DNA of 41,250 nucleotides from a virus, in IMG/VR virus record IMGVR_UViG_3300036823_000053, positions 1 through 41,250 of that record. One strand, written 5' to 3'. This document shows positions 16,614 to 23,010 of the stretch, piece after piece. The stretch's first letter is position 1. Every line of letters starts with the position of its first letter. Position numbers and translations under genes: made by a program. Below the pieces are notes generated by a model. The model searched no databases and was not told the DNA's origin. It was given only the letters and a program-made list of their open reading frames with translations.

Positions 16614-16817
16614 CCGGGCGACGCGCCGGCTCGGCCGGGGGATCCCGATCGCCTCGAGATAGCGAAGCTCTTTCTCGGTAAGGATCGCTCCTCCGCAACC
16701 GCCGCACACACCGGGTGTGGCAACCGGCGGTTGCTCACACTGGCAAGCCTCGAGATGCAGGTCGCAGGACTCAAAGGCGGAGTCCCATCCCTTGCGCCGG
16801 AAGCGGATCGCGATCAT
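16596..16817 (-). CDS. Small zinc-ribbon-like protein (73 aa)
   Basis: The ATG follows the GGAGGGAAACAAACC leader repeat and overlaps the upstream stop (ATGA). Cys residues occur in CDLHLEACQCE and GVCGGCGG, a spacing compatible with one zinc site. The C-terminus (IPRPSRRVARQTRDA) is basic. A nucleic-acid or protein adaptor role is possible; no family identified. Confidence 0.7.
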   Translation of the reverse strand: MIAIRFRRKGWDSAFESCDLHLEACQCEQPPVATPGVCGGCGGAILTEKELRYLEAIGIPRPSRRVARQTRDA

Positions 16818-17041
16818 GGTTTGTTTCCCTCCGCCGCCTCTCCCGACCTAGTCGCGCGCCGGCAACCGGGATGGTCCCGATCGAAAGCGCGAAGGACTTC
16901 TTTCGCATGGATGGCCGGCGTCAGACCGGACCGATACTGAACCGCGCGGACGTAACGATAGAAAAATTCTCGGCCGCTAATCCCGATCCGCGCGAGCTCC
17001 TCGAGCGTCGGATATCCCAAAGCCTCGAGTGTGTCATTCAT
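16814..17041 (-). CDS. Small helical protein, unknown (75 aa)
   Basis: The ATG lies directly behind the second copy of the leader repeat (GGAAGGAAACAAACC). The product MNDTLEALGYPTLEELARIG continues with REFFYRYVRAVQYR and HAKEVLRAFDRDHPG, all predicted helical. Its last residues (EAAEGNKP) are encoded by the third leader repeat copy. Function unknown. Confidence 0.7.
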   Translation of the reverse strand: MNDTLEALGYPTLEELARIGISGREFFYRYVRAVQYRSGLTPAIHAKEVLRAFDRDHPGCRRATRSGEAAEGNKP

Positions 17042-17287
17042 GGTTTGTTTCCTTCCGCCGGCTCTCCCGACTTCACTTCCGCACCTTGCAAACAACTTCG
17101 AGCACTCCGCCCGCCATGAATGAGTCGAAGTAGATCTCTGCCTCCATCCCGGCGTCGGTACACGTCTTTACGGCTTTAACCGTCTCCTCGCGGGTTAGGT
17201 GCTTCGTGCTGCATCCGCACAGCGCGAGCAAAACGATAACGCACAATCTCAATGGTTTGTTTTCCCCTCCGCCACCTCTCGCGACTT
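16815..17287 (-). repeat. Three copies of a ~36-nt gene-junction repeat
   Basis: On the minus strand nearly the same junction occurs at 16815-16850, 17039-17073 and 17250-17287. Each reads roughly AGTCGGGAGAGG, then YGGCGGAGGGAAACAAACC, then a start codon (ATG, ATG, TTG). The units differ at only a few positions. Each supplies the ribosome binding site of the downstream gene, and two also encode the last codons of the upstream gene (AEGNKP, AEGKTNH). This points to junction duplication or gene shuffling between small genes. Confidence 0.82.
17073..17252 (-). CDS. Small lipoprotein (59 aa)
   Basis: The TTG at 17252 overlaps the upstream stop (TTGA) and follows the leader repeat. The product starts MRLCVIVLLALCGCSTKH, a short signal peptide with a lipobox (LCGC) that predicts lipidation near residue 14. 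The rest is a small domain with Cys residues (KTCTDAGMEAEIY, LEVVCKVRK). Envelope lipoproteins of this size serve as outer-membrane spanins or superinfection-exclusion factors; early-operon placement favours the latter, but this is inference. Confidence 0.72.
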   Translation of the reverse strand: MRLCVIVLLALCGCSTKHLTREETVKAVKTCTDAGMEAEIYFDSFMAGGVLEVVCKVRK

Positions 17288-17449
17288 CGGACAATCGCGA
17301 TGCCGGCGTTCGAAAGTCCGCATCGCATCACACCAGTCATCTACACGGCACGGCAAACTCACGATCAGCGTCGCTCCGCAGCTAAGGCATTTCGCGCCGC
17401 CTTGCGGTCCGCCGCCTTCCACGACGACGTGCGATGTTCCTTCCTTCAC
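17249..17449 (-). CDS. Zinc-ribbon-like small protein (66 aa)
   Basis: A GTG start overlaps the upstream stop (GTGA) and has AGGTGA upstream. The core AKCLSCGATLIVSLPC, followed by WCDAM and RRHRDCP, offers four or five Cys/His ligands for a zinc site. The pattern resembles small phage proteins with a CxxC knuckle and a distal HxxC. Its last codons lie in a leader repeat copy. Role unknown. Confidence 0.75.
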   Translation of the reverse strand: MKEGTSHVVVEGGGPQGGAKCLSCGATLIVSLPCRVDDWCDAMRTFERRHRDCPKSREVAEGKTNH

Positions 17450-17682
17450 GATTTTTTCACCTGGCGAACGGTATTCGGAACGAAGGCACGAAGCGGCGGA
17501 GGCGGGACGGCCGAGTCGGCGGGATATCCCTCGGCGACGAAAAGCTCTTGCGCGAATTGTCCGGAGAGTCCGTCAATCTCGACCAGGTCGTTAACGAGTC
17601 CGCTCGCCGTTACGACGAACGTCGGGCCGCTCTCCGCCTGGTGCCGGAAGCGAACGCGATCGCCGACTTTCCAAAGTGTCAT
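17446..17682 (-). CDS. SH3/DUF2158-like small protein (78 aa)
   Basis: The ATG lies behind GAGAGGCTAA. The first 45 residues (WKVGDRVRFRHQAESGPTFV) show the GD-V-R pattern of short SH3-like barrels such as DUF2158 or KOW-type domains. The C-terminus is Pro-rich. Such proteins often bind nucleic acid or protein partners; the function here is not known. Confidence 0.75.
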   Translation of the reverse strand: MTLWKVGDRVRFRHQAESGPTFVVTASGLVNDLVEIDGLSGQFAQELFVAEGYPADSAVPPPPLRAFVPNTVRQVKKS

Positions 17683-17690
17683 TTAGCCTC

Positions 17691-17933
17691 TCAGTTTTGG
17701 ACAGGACCGCCGACGTTCGGCCGACCAGTCATCGGGATCCAAACCTCGCTTAGTTTCTTCGGACTACACTTAGGACTTCGCTTCGCATGGTCGGCCGAGA
17801 TCACCGGCGAGGCGACTTGCTCGAGCCAATATCGAACGGAGTCGCGATCTTTGCGGACCGGAACCTCGACGGCGACTTTTTTAAGGCCGCACAGAACACA
17901 GGAATACATGCAGCGGATCGTTAGATCGTTCAC
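17691..17933 (-). CDS. Zinc-binding small protein (80 aa)
   Basis: The GTG at 17933 overlaps the upstream stop (GTGA). CVLCGL near the N-terminus and DHAKRSPKCSP in the middle provide Cys/His ligands. The surrounding pattern (VPVRKDRDSVRYWLEQV, then VWIPMTGRP) matches a small zinc-binding family often found in phages of Proteobacteria. No activity is known for it. Confidence 0.78.
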   Translation of the reverse strand: MNDLTIRCMYSCVLCGLKKVAVEVPVRKDRDSVRYWLEQVASPVISADHAKRSPKCSPKKLSEVWIPMTGRPNVGGPVQN

Positions 17934-18103
17934 GCGCCGACCGCCTTCGCGCGCTCGGCTTTGATCTGGCGATAGAGCTCGCTAACTTGATCGCGCATGG
18001 TCGGCAATATTCCCTTGAGGCATTGCTCCTCGGTTTCGCCTCTAGCGATTCGACGCTCGAGGATCGGGCTCATCCAATTTTTCCACTCGTTACGATCGGA
18101 CAT
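17930..18103 (-). CDS. Small charged helical protein (57 aa)
   Basis: The frame reads MSDRNEWKNWMSPILERRIA, then GETEEQCLKGILP, and ends QIKAERAKAVGA. A strong GGAGGAGACG precedes the ATG, and the stop overlaps the next start (GTGA). It is predicted to be almost fully helical, with Trp-rich first turns. Function unknown. Confidence 0.75.
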   Translation of the reverse strand: MSDRNEWKNWMSPILERRIARGETEEQCLKGILPTMRDQVSELYRQIKAERAKAVGA

Positions 18104-18377
18104 CGTCTCCTCCGTCGAATCTGATTTGTCTTTGTCGGCGCGTCGCGAAGGGGATCACCTTGCCGGCGTCGACGGCGGCGCGTTCAGCTTGTTGCGGAGT
18201 TTTTTCCGGACAGTTCGCGAAGTGAAGCATAAAAGTCCGCTCGTCGACCGGGACTAAGATTTTATCGGGGTTTTTGTACCAAAGGATCCGGCGGCCACAC
18301 TTCCGGCAATTCCCGTAACCGCGCCAGGTGTAACCGGCCGCGACCAATTGATCGTGCGATGTGAAACCCCAACTCAT
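18090..18377 (-). CDS. Zinc-ribbon small protein (95 aa)
   Basis: The ATG at 18377 overlaps the upstream stop (ATGA) and follows GAGGACGCGG. The product has YGNCRKCGRRILWYKNPD and later FMLHFANCPE, a CxxC plus HxxxC arrangement typical of phage zinc ribbons. The C-terminus is Arg-rich. A longer frame to 18455 would overlap the membrane protein gene and is less likely. Confidence 0.76.
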   Translation of the reverse strand: MSWGFTSHDQLVAAGYTWRGYGNCRKCGRRILWYKNPDKILVPVDERTFMLHFANCPEKTPQQAERAAVDAGKVIPFATRRQRQIRFDGGDDVRS

Positions 18378-18481
18378 CCGCGTCCTCGATCGATCCACAC
18401 CTTGAAAAGCCACAACGCGGCCGGCAGTAACCAGACCGATATGACGACGATCCAATCAAGTAAATTCATTCGCTCTAGCAT
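18374..18481 (-). CDS. Tiny single-span membrane protein (35 aa)
   Basis: The frame MLERMNLLDWIVVISVWLLP continues with AALWLFKVWIDRGRG. One membrane segment covers most of its length, with basic residues at the C-terminus (N-out or C-in topology possible). Two start codons (18481, 18469) are usable. The stop overlaps the next ATG by ATGA. Small hydrophobic early phage proteins can block superinfection or form pinholins; no family assigned. Confidence 0.6.
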   Translation of the reverse strand: MLERMNLLDWIVVISVWLLPAALWLFKVWIDRGRG

Positions 18482-18488
18482 TTCTCGT

Positions 18489-18686
18489 TCACCCGTCGAT
18501 TGAGGAAAACGTAGGTTTCGTGTCAAGCATTCTTGACATCGCGGAACGCGCCGCGCGGCCGCGGCCAGGACTAATCCGCCGATCCACATGTCGGCGTCGA
18601 CGTCCCGCCAACTTGCGACGGTCCTCGCCGCTCCGCCGCTCGACGAGCTCGCGATCTCCGAAGTGTCCGGCGTCGACGGTTCTCAT
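18489..18686 (-). CDS. Arg-rich small protein (65 aa)
   Basis: The ATG at 18686 overlaps the upstream stop (ATGA), which favours this frame over the competing frame open at 18589. The product holds ERRSGEDRRKLAGRRRRHVD, a strongly basic stretch that could bind nucleic acid. The remainder has no recognisable motif. The overlapping alternative frame contributes only the tiny membrane protein further downstream. Confidence 0.62.
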   Translation of the reverse strand: MRTVDAGHFGDRELVERRSGEDRRKLAGRRRRHVDRRISPGRGRAARSAMSRMLDTKPTFSSIDG

Positions 18687-19045
18687 CGATTCCCACCGTT
18701 TGACGCGATCTTTTCCTTCGCGCGATTTGCCTTCTCGGCGAGGATGGCAAAATTAAGATCCTTCATGCCGTAACAGTCGTTACACACGAAGGCGGTAGAG
18801 GTGCATTCGGGATCGTCGACAACCTCGATCGCCTTGTCGGCGCCGGGCGCCATAACTTCGGCCAACCCTAGAGCTCTTCCGCCGAAAATCATATTTGTTC
18901 CAAGGACCGCATTGACGTTCTGAGGATTGAAAACCGCCATCCGAATTTCGATTACGTGGAAGATCGGGACGAGCTTCCCGCCGCAGTTATCACAAGGACG
19001 GATCTCGCTCAATTTTATTCCGTAGGTTTGAAAGTCCGTTTTCAC
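18683..19045 (-). CDS. Protein with two CxxC knuckles (120 aa)
   Basis: A GTG start overlaps the integrase stop (GTGA). Cys pairs in PCDNCGGKL and FVCNDCYG probably form one zinc-binding ribbon around a beta-rich core (VPIFHVIEIRMAVFN, then NMIFGGRALGLAEV). The arrangement resembles small phage proteins of unknown role. Translational coupling to the integrase may be incidental. Confidence 0.76.
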   Translation of the reverse strand: MKTDFQTYGIKLSEIRPCDNCGGKLVPIFHVIEIRMAVFNPQNVNAVLGTNMIFGGRALGLAEVMAPGADKAIEVVDDPECTSTAFVCNDCYGMKDLNFAILAEKANRAKEKIASNGGNR

Positions 19046-20082
19046 GAATCACCGCCAATCTTCTCGGCCGCGGCGGAGAGATGGCCGGGCGAAATATGGG
19101 CATACTTCTGCGTCATCGATAACGACGCGTGTCCTAACAGCTTTTGCACGGACACCAGGTCGGCGCCGGCCATCACCAGGCGCGACGCGAACGTGTGCCG
19201 CAAGTCGTGCCAATGAAAGTTTTCAATGCCGGCGAGCTTGCAAGAATCTTCAAACCAACGGCGCCAGTCGCGGCGCGTATCCGATCGCGATCGATCCGGC
19301 CGCACATGCACGGCGCCAGGCTCGCGGATCGCGCCGAGCTTCTCGATCGCCGCGCGTGTGGCCGAGTTCACGACGATATGGCGTCGGCCAGTTTTTCCGT
19401 ACACGGTTAGGATCCCGTTCTCGAGGTCGACATCTGCCCACTTCAAAGTGAATTGCTCGCCGCGCCGCATGCCGGTATAGAGCGCGAGATCGAGCTCCGG
19501 CTCGCGCTCCGGATACTTCGCGCGGACAACCTTGCGAAGCTCCGCCTCTTCATGCGGCCGAAGCCAGCGCACACGATGCGGGTTTTCCTTGAAGCGCGCC
19601 ACGCGGCCGACAGGATTTGAGCGGAGCAGGGAAGTCTTAAAGCCGAAAGAGAAAATACTCGAGAGCAACGCGCGGTAACGATTGCATGTCGAGCCGGAGA
19701 GGCCGCCGCGCTTTAGATCGCCGATCGTATTCTCGAGGAGCTCCGGATCCACGATGAAACGCTCCGCCTCGATCGCGCCGATCTTTGGGAGCAAATGGCC
19801 GAGGCGTCGGAGATCGGTCGCATAGGACGCCGGCGCCAGGCGAAGCCGTTTGTGCTCCATCGCGGCGGCGGCCAGGTCTCGGAAGGAAAGCGCGCTCGCC
19901 TGGCGAGGGACAAACTTTCCCTCGCGGATCTCGCGCCGGCGGCGCATGTACGCCTCGAGCGCGTCGTCGCGACGGCCGACTTTCTCGCGATGCCTTTGCT
20001 TTCCGAACATGTAGGAGATCCACCACACGCCGGAGCGTTTTGGTCGTTCGAAGATCCCGCGGGTCGTCTGCCGGCGCGTCAT
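19042..20082 (-). CDS. int: Tyrosine recombinase 1 (346 aa)
   Basis: Residues 1-60 form an arm-binding-type domain (WWISYMFGKQRHREK). The core-binding helices follow around 65-170 and the catalytic domain around 175-340. Catalytic residues are visible: Arg206 (TGMRRGEQ), Lys230 (YGKTGRR), His292 and Arg295 (HDLRHTFAS), His318 (LLGHAS) and Tyr327 (KYAH). The start at 20082 overlaps the methyltransferase stop (ATGA), and the frame is open further upstream. It is clearly paralogous to the second integrase at 21359-22420. It lies inside an operon, away from the attP-like region, so its target or role (excision, inversion or a second site) is unclear. Confidence 0.92.
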   Translation of the reverse strand: MTRRQTTRGIFERPKRSGVWWISYMFGKQRHREKVGRRDDALEAYMRRRREIREGKFVPRQASALSFRDLAAAAMEHKRLRLAPASYATDLRRLGHLLPKIGAIEAERFIVDPELLENTIGDLKRGGLSGSTCNRYRALLSSIFSFGFKTSLLRSNPVGRVARFKENPHRVRWLRPHEEAELRKVVRAKYPEREPELDLALYTGMRRGEQFTLKWADVDLENGILTVYGKTGRRHIVVNSATRAAIEKLGAIREPGAVHVRPDRSRSDTRRDWRRWFEDSCKLAGIENFHWHDLRHTFASRLVMAGADLVSVQKLLGHASLSMTQKYAHISPGHLSAAAEKIGGDS

Positions 20083-20633
20083 ACGACTTGCTCGAAGGGA
20101 AGCGGGTTCGGTTGTGCAAGCCAGCGGTTGTAACGCATTGCCGGACCGCGAGTAAATACGCGCTCCGGTTCGCGTTTGTCCACGCGCGGCGAAAAAAAAG
20201 CCAACTGCCGTATGCCGCAATCGTTACCAACGATGACGGTCCACCATCGATCTATCGAACATCCCGGAATCGATGTCGCCGCGAACGAGCTAACCCAGAT
20301 CACGTATTTTTTAGCAATCCATGCTGCGTTTATTCCCAGGCTGTAGCGGCAGTGGCGGCCAAAGGCTACATACGGCGGATCCAGAACGACCGCATCGAAG
20401 GAATCCTTTGCGAAAGGGGGAAGCCACGCGTCCGCAATGACGTCGGGGCTCGTTATGGGATCCGTGTCGATCCGAGTGCCAAAGAGCGACTTCCCACCGA
20501 ACAGATGCAAAACGCTCAGGCCTTCAAGTTCTCGCTGCAGCTTCCTTGCGATCGGGACGGGGAAGCTCCATCCGTTTGATCCGCCTCCGTGGCCGATGCA
20601 ATAGATAACGCCTTTGTGCGATCCGCGGCTCAA
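20079..20633 (-). CDS. DNA methyltransferase-like protein (184 aa)
   Basis: The protein has a SAM-binding type core: VLHLFGGKS, RIDTDPIT and the catalytic-type motif DPPY at residues 85-88 (VVLDPPYVAF). This is the signature of amino-group DNA methyltransferases (N6-adenine or N4-cytosine). It starts at a TTG behind AGGAGTCACG. It is the first gene after an operator-rich promoter and is coupled to integrase 1. Without a target recognition domain the sequence specificity cannot be read. It may protect against restriction or regulate; no partner restriction gene is visible. Confidence 0.85.
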   Translation of the reverse strand: MSRGSHKGVIYCIGHGGGSNGWSFPVPIARKLQRELEGLSVLHLFGGKSLFGTRIDTDPITSPDVIADAWLPPFAKDSFDAVVLDPPYVAFGRHCRYSLGINAAWIAKKYVIWVSSFAATSIPGCSIDRWWTVIVGNDCGIRQLAFFSPRVDKREPERVFTRGPAMRYNRWLAQPNPLPFEQVV

Positions 20634-20635
20634 CG

Positions 20636-20708
20636 TGACTCCTATGACTCCGTGTATAGCAAACGGAGTTATTAGGAGTCAAGGGATTCCAATAAGCCTT
20701 GTTGGAAT
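20636..20708 (-). promoter_or_regulatory. Promoter and operator array for the methyltransferase-integrase operon
   Basis: On the minus strand TTGACT (20677-20682) and TATACA (20653-20658) are 18 bp apart and form a good sigma-70-type promoter. GGAGTCA occurs in tandem with a 9-bp period at 20645-20651 and 20636-20642, next to the TTG start. Inverted copies (GGAGTTA 20665-20671 and GGAGTCA 20675-20681 on the plus strand) lie in the promoter. A palindrome ATTCCAA/TTGGAAT (20686-20692, 20702-20708) sits just upstream of the -35. This layout suggests repressor control; the operator call is inference. Confidence 0.65.
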
Positions 20709-20712
20709 TAAG

Positions 20713-21201
20713 TTAGTGCTTAGGAGAGCGAATCTTCGAAGCGGGATCGCAACTTTTCGGGATCTCGCTCGATCGCGCGCGGAGATTTTCTTCAAACGGC
20801 TTAAAGCATGCGTTCTCGCGCTCGCGGATCTCGTCGACGTTTCCGTCGACCGACGCAGCGACGTTGTTTATGACGTGCTCTGTATCCAGGTGATTCAATG
20901 CGTCGACGATGGCCGTCTCTTCCTTGGAGCTCGCCTCGGCGTCGGCCGCATCGATCGCTTTTCGCGCGTCACGTCCGCCGACTTGCGATCGATCCGCCTC
21001 GATCGATTTGAGCGCGAAGATCGCCGCTTTGCCGAAACTATCGGAGATCTTCGCGGCGTCGGCAACCGCCGTTTGTACAAACGCGCTGCATAATATGCAT
21101 GCAAAAATGACAAGTGATTTGGTGCCCGATAAGTGCCAGTCGGGCACGTTTTCCCACGACACGCCACGCTTCGAGGAAACGCTAACTGGTTGAGTTTTCA
21201 T
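20713..21201 (-). CDS. Exported protein between the two integrases (moron-like, 162 aa)
   Basis: The start at 21201 has GAGGTG eight bases upstream; a GTG at 21147 is an alternative that would give a shorter leader. The hydrophobic segment SLVIFACILCSAFVQTAVA followed by DAAK looks like a signal peptide. The mature part is acidic-helical with Cys in NACFKPFEE and PKSCDPASK. The first 30 codons run through the attP-arm repeat, so the N-terminus overlaps that site. It may be a lysogenic-conversion (moron) gene; function unknown. Confidence 0.62.
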   Translation of the reverse strand: MKTQPVSVSSKRGVSWENVPDWHLSGTKSLVIFACILCSAFVQTAVADAAKISDSFGKAAIFALKSIEADRSQVGGRDARKAIDAADAEASSKEETAIVDALNHLDTEHVINNVAASVDGNVDEIRERENACFKPFEENLRARSSEIPKSCDPASKIRSPKH

Positions 21202-21355
21202 TTCCCACACCTCGCCACGACTCACCACATTTTCAAAAAAGAATTTCCTAAGTCTTGCGCGTCTGCCAATTCCGCCACTTCCGCACCGTTGTACAAACTA
21301 GACTTACCGGCATTTTCGCGATTCGGCGGTTTCGCCTGGTGCCCGATAAGTGCCA
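21120..21355. repeat. Probable attP region with 19-bp direct arm repeats
   Basis: TGGTGCCCGATAAGTGCCA occurs at 21120-21138 and again at 21337-21355. The first copy extends into a hairpin GTGCCCGA/TCGGGCAC (21122-21129, 21140-21147). Between the copies lies a 44-nt half of a tRNA-Leu. Integrase 2 ends at 21359, immediately beside the right copy. Arm-type repeats around a tRNA-derived core beside an integrase are the usual layout of a phage attachment site; the assignment is inferred. Confidence 0.72.
21241..21284 (-). other. 5' half of a tRNA-Leu gene (att core candidate)
   Basis: The minus strand reads GCGGAAGTGGCGGAATTGGC followed by AGACGCGCAAGACTTAGGA. This matches the acceptor 5' strand, D arm and anticodon loop of a bacterial tRNA-Leu with anticodon TAG (in CTTAGGA). 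Translated, it gives the well-known false peptide AEVAELADAQDLG. The 3' anticodon strand, variable arm, T arm and acceptor 3' strand are absent, so it is not a working tRNA. It is best explained as the segment shared with a host attB. Confidence 0.75.
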
Positions 21356-21358
21356 AAC

Positions 21359-22420
21359 TCATGCTCGTTTTCTCCGGATGGGCGTTATACGCGCCGGCGG
21401 CGCCACGGTCAACTTCTCGACGGCCGCGAGCTTGTGATTGGGCGACAGGTGCGCGTATCGCATCGTCATCAAAATGGACTTGTGGCCGAGGAGCTCTTGC
21501 ACCGTCCGGAGATCGACGCCGGCCATCACCAGCCGCGAGGCGAATGTATGACGAATGTCGTGCCAGGTGAAATTCTCGATCTTTGCCTCGCGCACACAAT
21601 CTTCAAACCAGCGGCGCCAGTCTCGTTGACCGTCGTTTCGCTTCTCGGCGTGCACATACGGTATATGGCCATATATGGCCATCTTTTCTAGTGCCGCGCG
21701 TGCGGCCGTATTGATGGGCACGAAGCGACGGCCGGTCTTTCCGCCGGCAACGGTCAAGATCCCGCGCTCGAGGTCGACGTCCTGCCACTTCAAGGCGAAT
21801 TGCTCGCCGCGGCGAAGTCCGGTATGGAGGGCGATATCGAGCTCCGCCTCGCGCTCCGGACAAAACGTTCGGATCGTGGCACGAAGAGTTTTCTCTTCGT
21901 CGGCGCCGAGGAAGCGGATCCGCGGCTCGTTCTCTTTGAATTTGGGAACGCGCGCGACTGGGTTTGTCATCACCAGGCCGTGACGCATGCCGTAGGAAAA
22001 CACGCTCGAGAGAAACGATCGATAGCGGTTGACCGTCGATCCGGAGATTCCCGTCTCACGTAACCCGCGAAGCGTTTCATCGATGCGACTCGTCGTAACG
22101 GCCGCGGCCGGCATCGTTTCAAATTCCTTCAATCGCTTGTTGCGAAACATGTCCATTGCGTAAGATGCCGGCGCCAGGCGCGTTTTCTTGTGCGCGAGCG
22201 CGCTCTTGGCGAGCTCGCCGAAAGTCAGTCCGTTGTTTCGCGGCGGCCGAAATTTTCCCTCACGGACTTCGGTCCGGCGATGGAGGTACGCCTCCACGGC
22301 GACGTCGTAGCGGCCGATCTTCTCGCGATGCCGCTTGCCGTCGGCGTCGTGGTAGTTAATCCACCACTCGCCGGATCCTGGCGGGCGTTCGAAAACGCCC
22401 CGCATTGTCCGTTGTCTCAT
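21359..22420 (-). CDS. int: Tyrosine recombinase 2, phage integrase (353 aa)
   Basis: Domains are as in recombinase 1: N-terminal arm-binding segment (EWWINYHDADGKRHREK), core-binding helices and catalytic domain. Catalytic residues are Arg203 (TGLRRGEQ), Lys228 (GGKTGRR), His287 and Arg290 (HDIRHTFAS), His313 (LLGHKS) and Tyr322 (RYAH). The gene ends four bases from the attP-like repeat, which makes it the likely integrase of the prophage. It overlaps the upstream small gene by ATGA. The protein is clearly related to recombinase 1 over its full length, apart from linker segments. Confidence 0.94.
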   Translation of the reverse strand: MRQRTMRGVFERPPGSGEWWINYHDADGKRHREKIGRYDVAVEAYLHRRTEVREGKFRPPRNNGLTFGELAKSALAHKKTRLAPASYAMDMFRNKRLKEFETMPAAAVTTSRIDETLRGLRETGISGSTVNRYRSFLSSVFSYGMRHGLVMTNPVARVPKFKENEPRIRFLGADEEKTLRATIRTFCPEREAELDIALHTGLRRGEQFALKWQDVDLERGILTVAGGKTGRRFVPINTAARAALEKMAIYGHIPYVHAEKRNDGQRDWRRWFEDCVREAKIENFTWHDIRHTFASRLVMAGVDLRTVQELLGHKSILMTMRYAHLSPNHKLAAVEKLTVAPPARITPIRRKRA

Positions 22421-22647
22421 CGAACGACGAGCGTCCTTCTTTTTACGATTCTCGCCGTCCGGATGCCTGGCTCAATCGGCCATCCGCGCTCAAGAGCGAT
22501 GCGAATCTCATGCCGTTTTTTACTCCACTCCGAGCGAACCTCGCGAAATTGCCGCGCCAGATGCCGCTCTTCGGCGAGATCGATTTGCTTGATCGGCTTT
22601 ATGTCGACCGAACGTTTCGGGAAGCGAACGAGTTTTGAGTGCCTCAT
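22417..22647 (-). CDS. Small basic protein upstream of integrase 2 (76 aa)
   Basis: The ATG at 22647 is chosen because upstream frame sequence overlaps the regulator gene; GGAG lies somewhat far (about 13 bases) upstream. The product MRHSKLVRFPKRSVDIKPIK continues with a helical, basic segment (RQFREVRSEWSKKRHEIRIA). Its stop overlaps the integrase start (ATGA). Size, charge and position would fit an integrase helper, but no excisionase fold is recognisable. Confidence 0.6.
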   Translation of the reverse strand: MRHSKLVRFPKRSVDIKPIKQIDLAEERHLARQFREVRSEWSKKRHEIRIALERGWPIEPGIRTARIVKRRTLVVR

Positions 22648-22726
22648 GGCCGGTTTTGTCTCCGAGTGAAGTAACCGCAACCTAAACACCGAGAGGGATA
22701 CTAACTCCGTCGTAGATGTGCGGTTT

Positions 22727-23008
22727 TCATCCGGCCTTACGTTGCTTACCTTTGCGAGCATGACGTACTAGTCCTTGCTCCTCGGCGACTTGCTTTTCGA
22801 TCGAAGGCGTTTCCACCTGCATGTCGACGCGGAATTGATGGAGCGACTGGGCGCGCGCGTATCGTTCAAATCCCATAACGAAAATCTTGCGGACGAAGTC
22901 CGCGCGTTTCAAATCCTCGACTTCGGCCGCGCGATCGATGCGATCGGACAGGTCGTCCTCGACGCGAAACGAGACTTGCTTCTCTTTGCTCGATCCCATT
23001 GAGTCCAT
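22727..23008 (-). CDS. Ribbon-helix-helix regulator, leftward (93 aa)
   Basis: The N-terminal 50 residues show the ribbon-helix-helix pattern: a strand EKQVSFRVEDDLSDRIDRAA, then helices with LKRADFVRKIFVMGFERY. The C-terminal half is polar and may bind a partner. The start ATG at 23008 has TTGGAAACT upstream; a TTG at 23017 and an ATG at 22999 are alternatives. It is transcribed divergently from another ribbon-helix-helix gene, so it is a good candidate for a lysogeny or early-gene repressor. A role is inferred from the family and layout. Confidence 0.85.
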   Translation of the reverse strand: MDSMGSSKEKQVSFRVEDDLSDRIDRAAEVEDLKRADFVRKIFVMGFERYARAQSLHQFRVDMQVETPSIEKQVAEEQGLVRHARKGKQRKAG

Positions 23009-23010
23009 AG

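Noticed and set aside
18490-18589. 71-aa extension of the tiny membrane protein
   Set aside because: It overlaps the Arg-rich gene, whose start is coupled to the upstream stop; the internal ATG gives a cleaner membrane protein.
21241-21284. Complete tRNA-Leu gene
   Set aside because: Only the 5' half to the anticodon loop is present; the variable arm, T arm and 3' acceptor strand cannot be found downstream.
21222-21599. Leftward open frame ending in AEVAELADAQDLGNSF
   Set aside because: The C-terminus is the translated 5' half of a tRNA-Leu and the rest is antisense or shifted relative to integrase 2; it is a known type of false protein.
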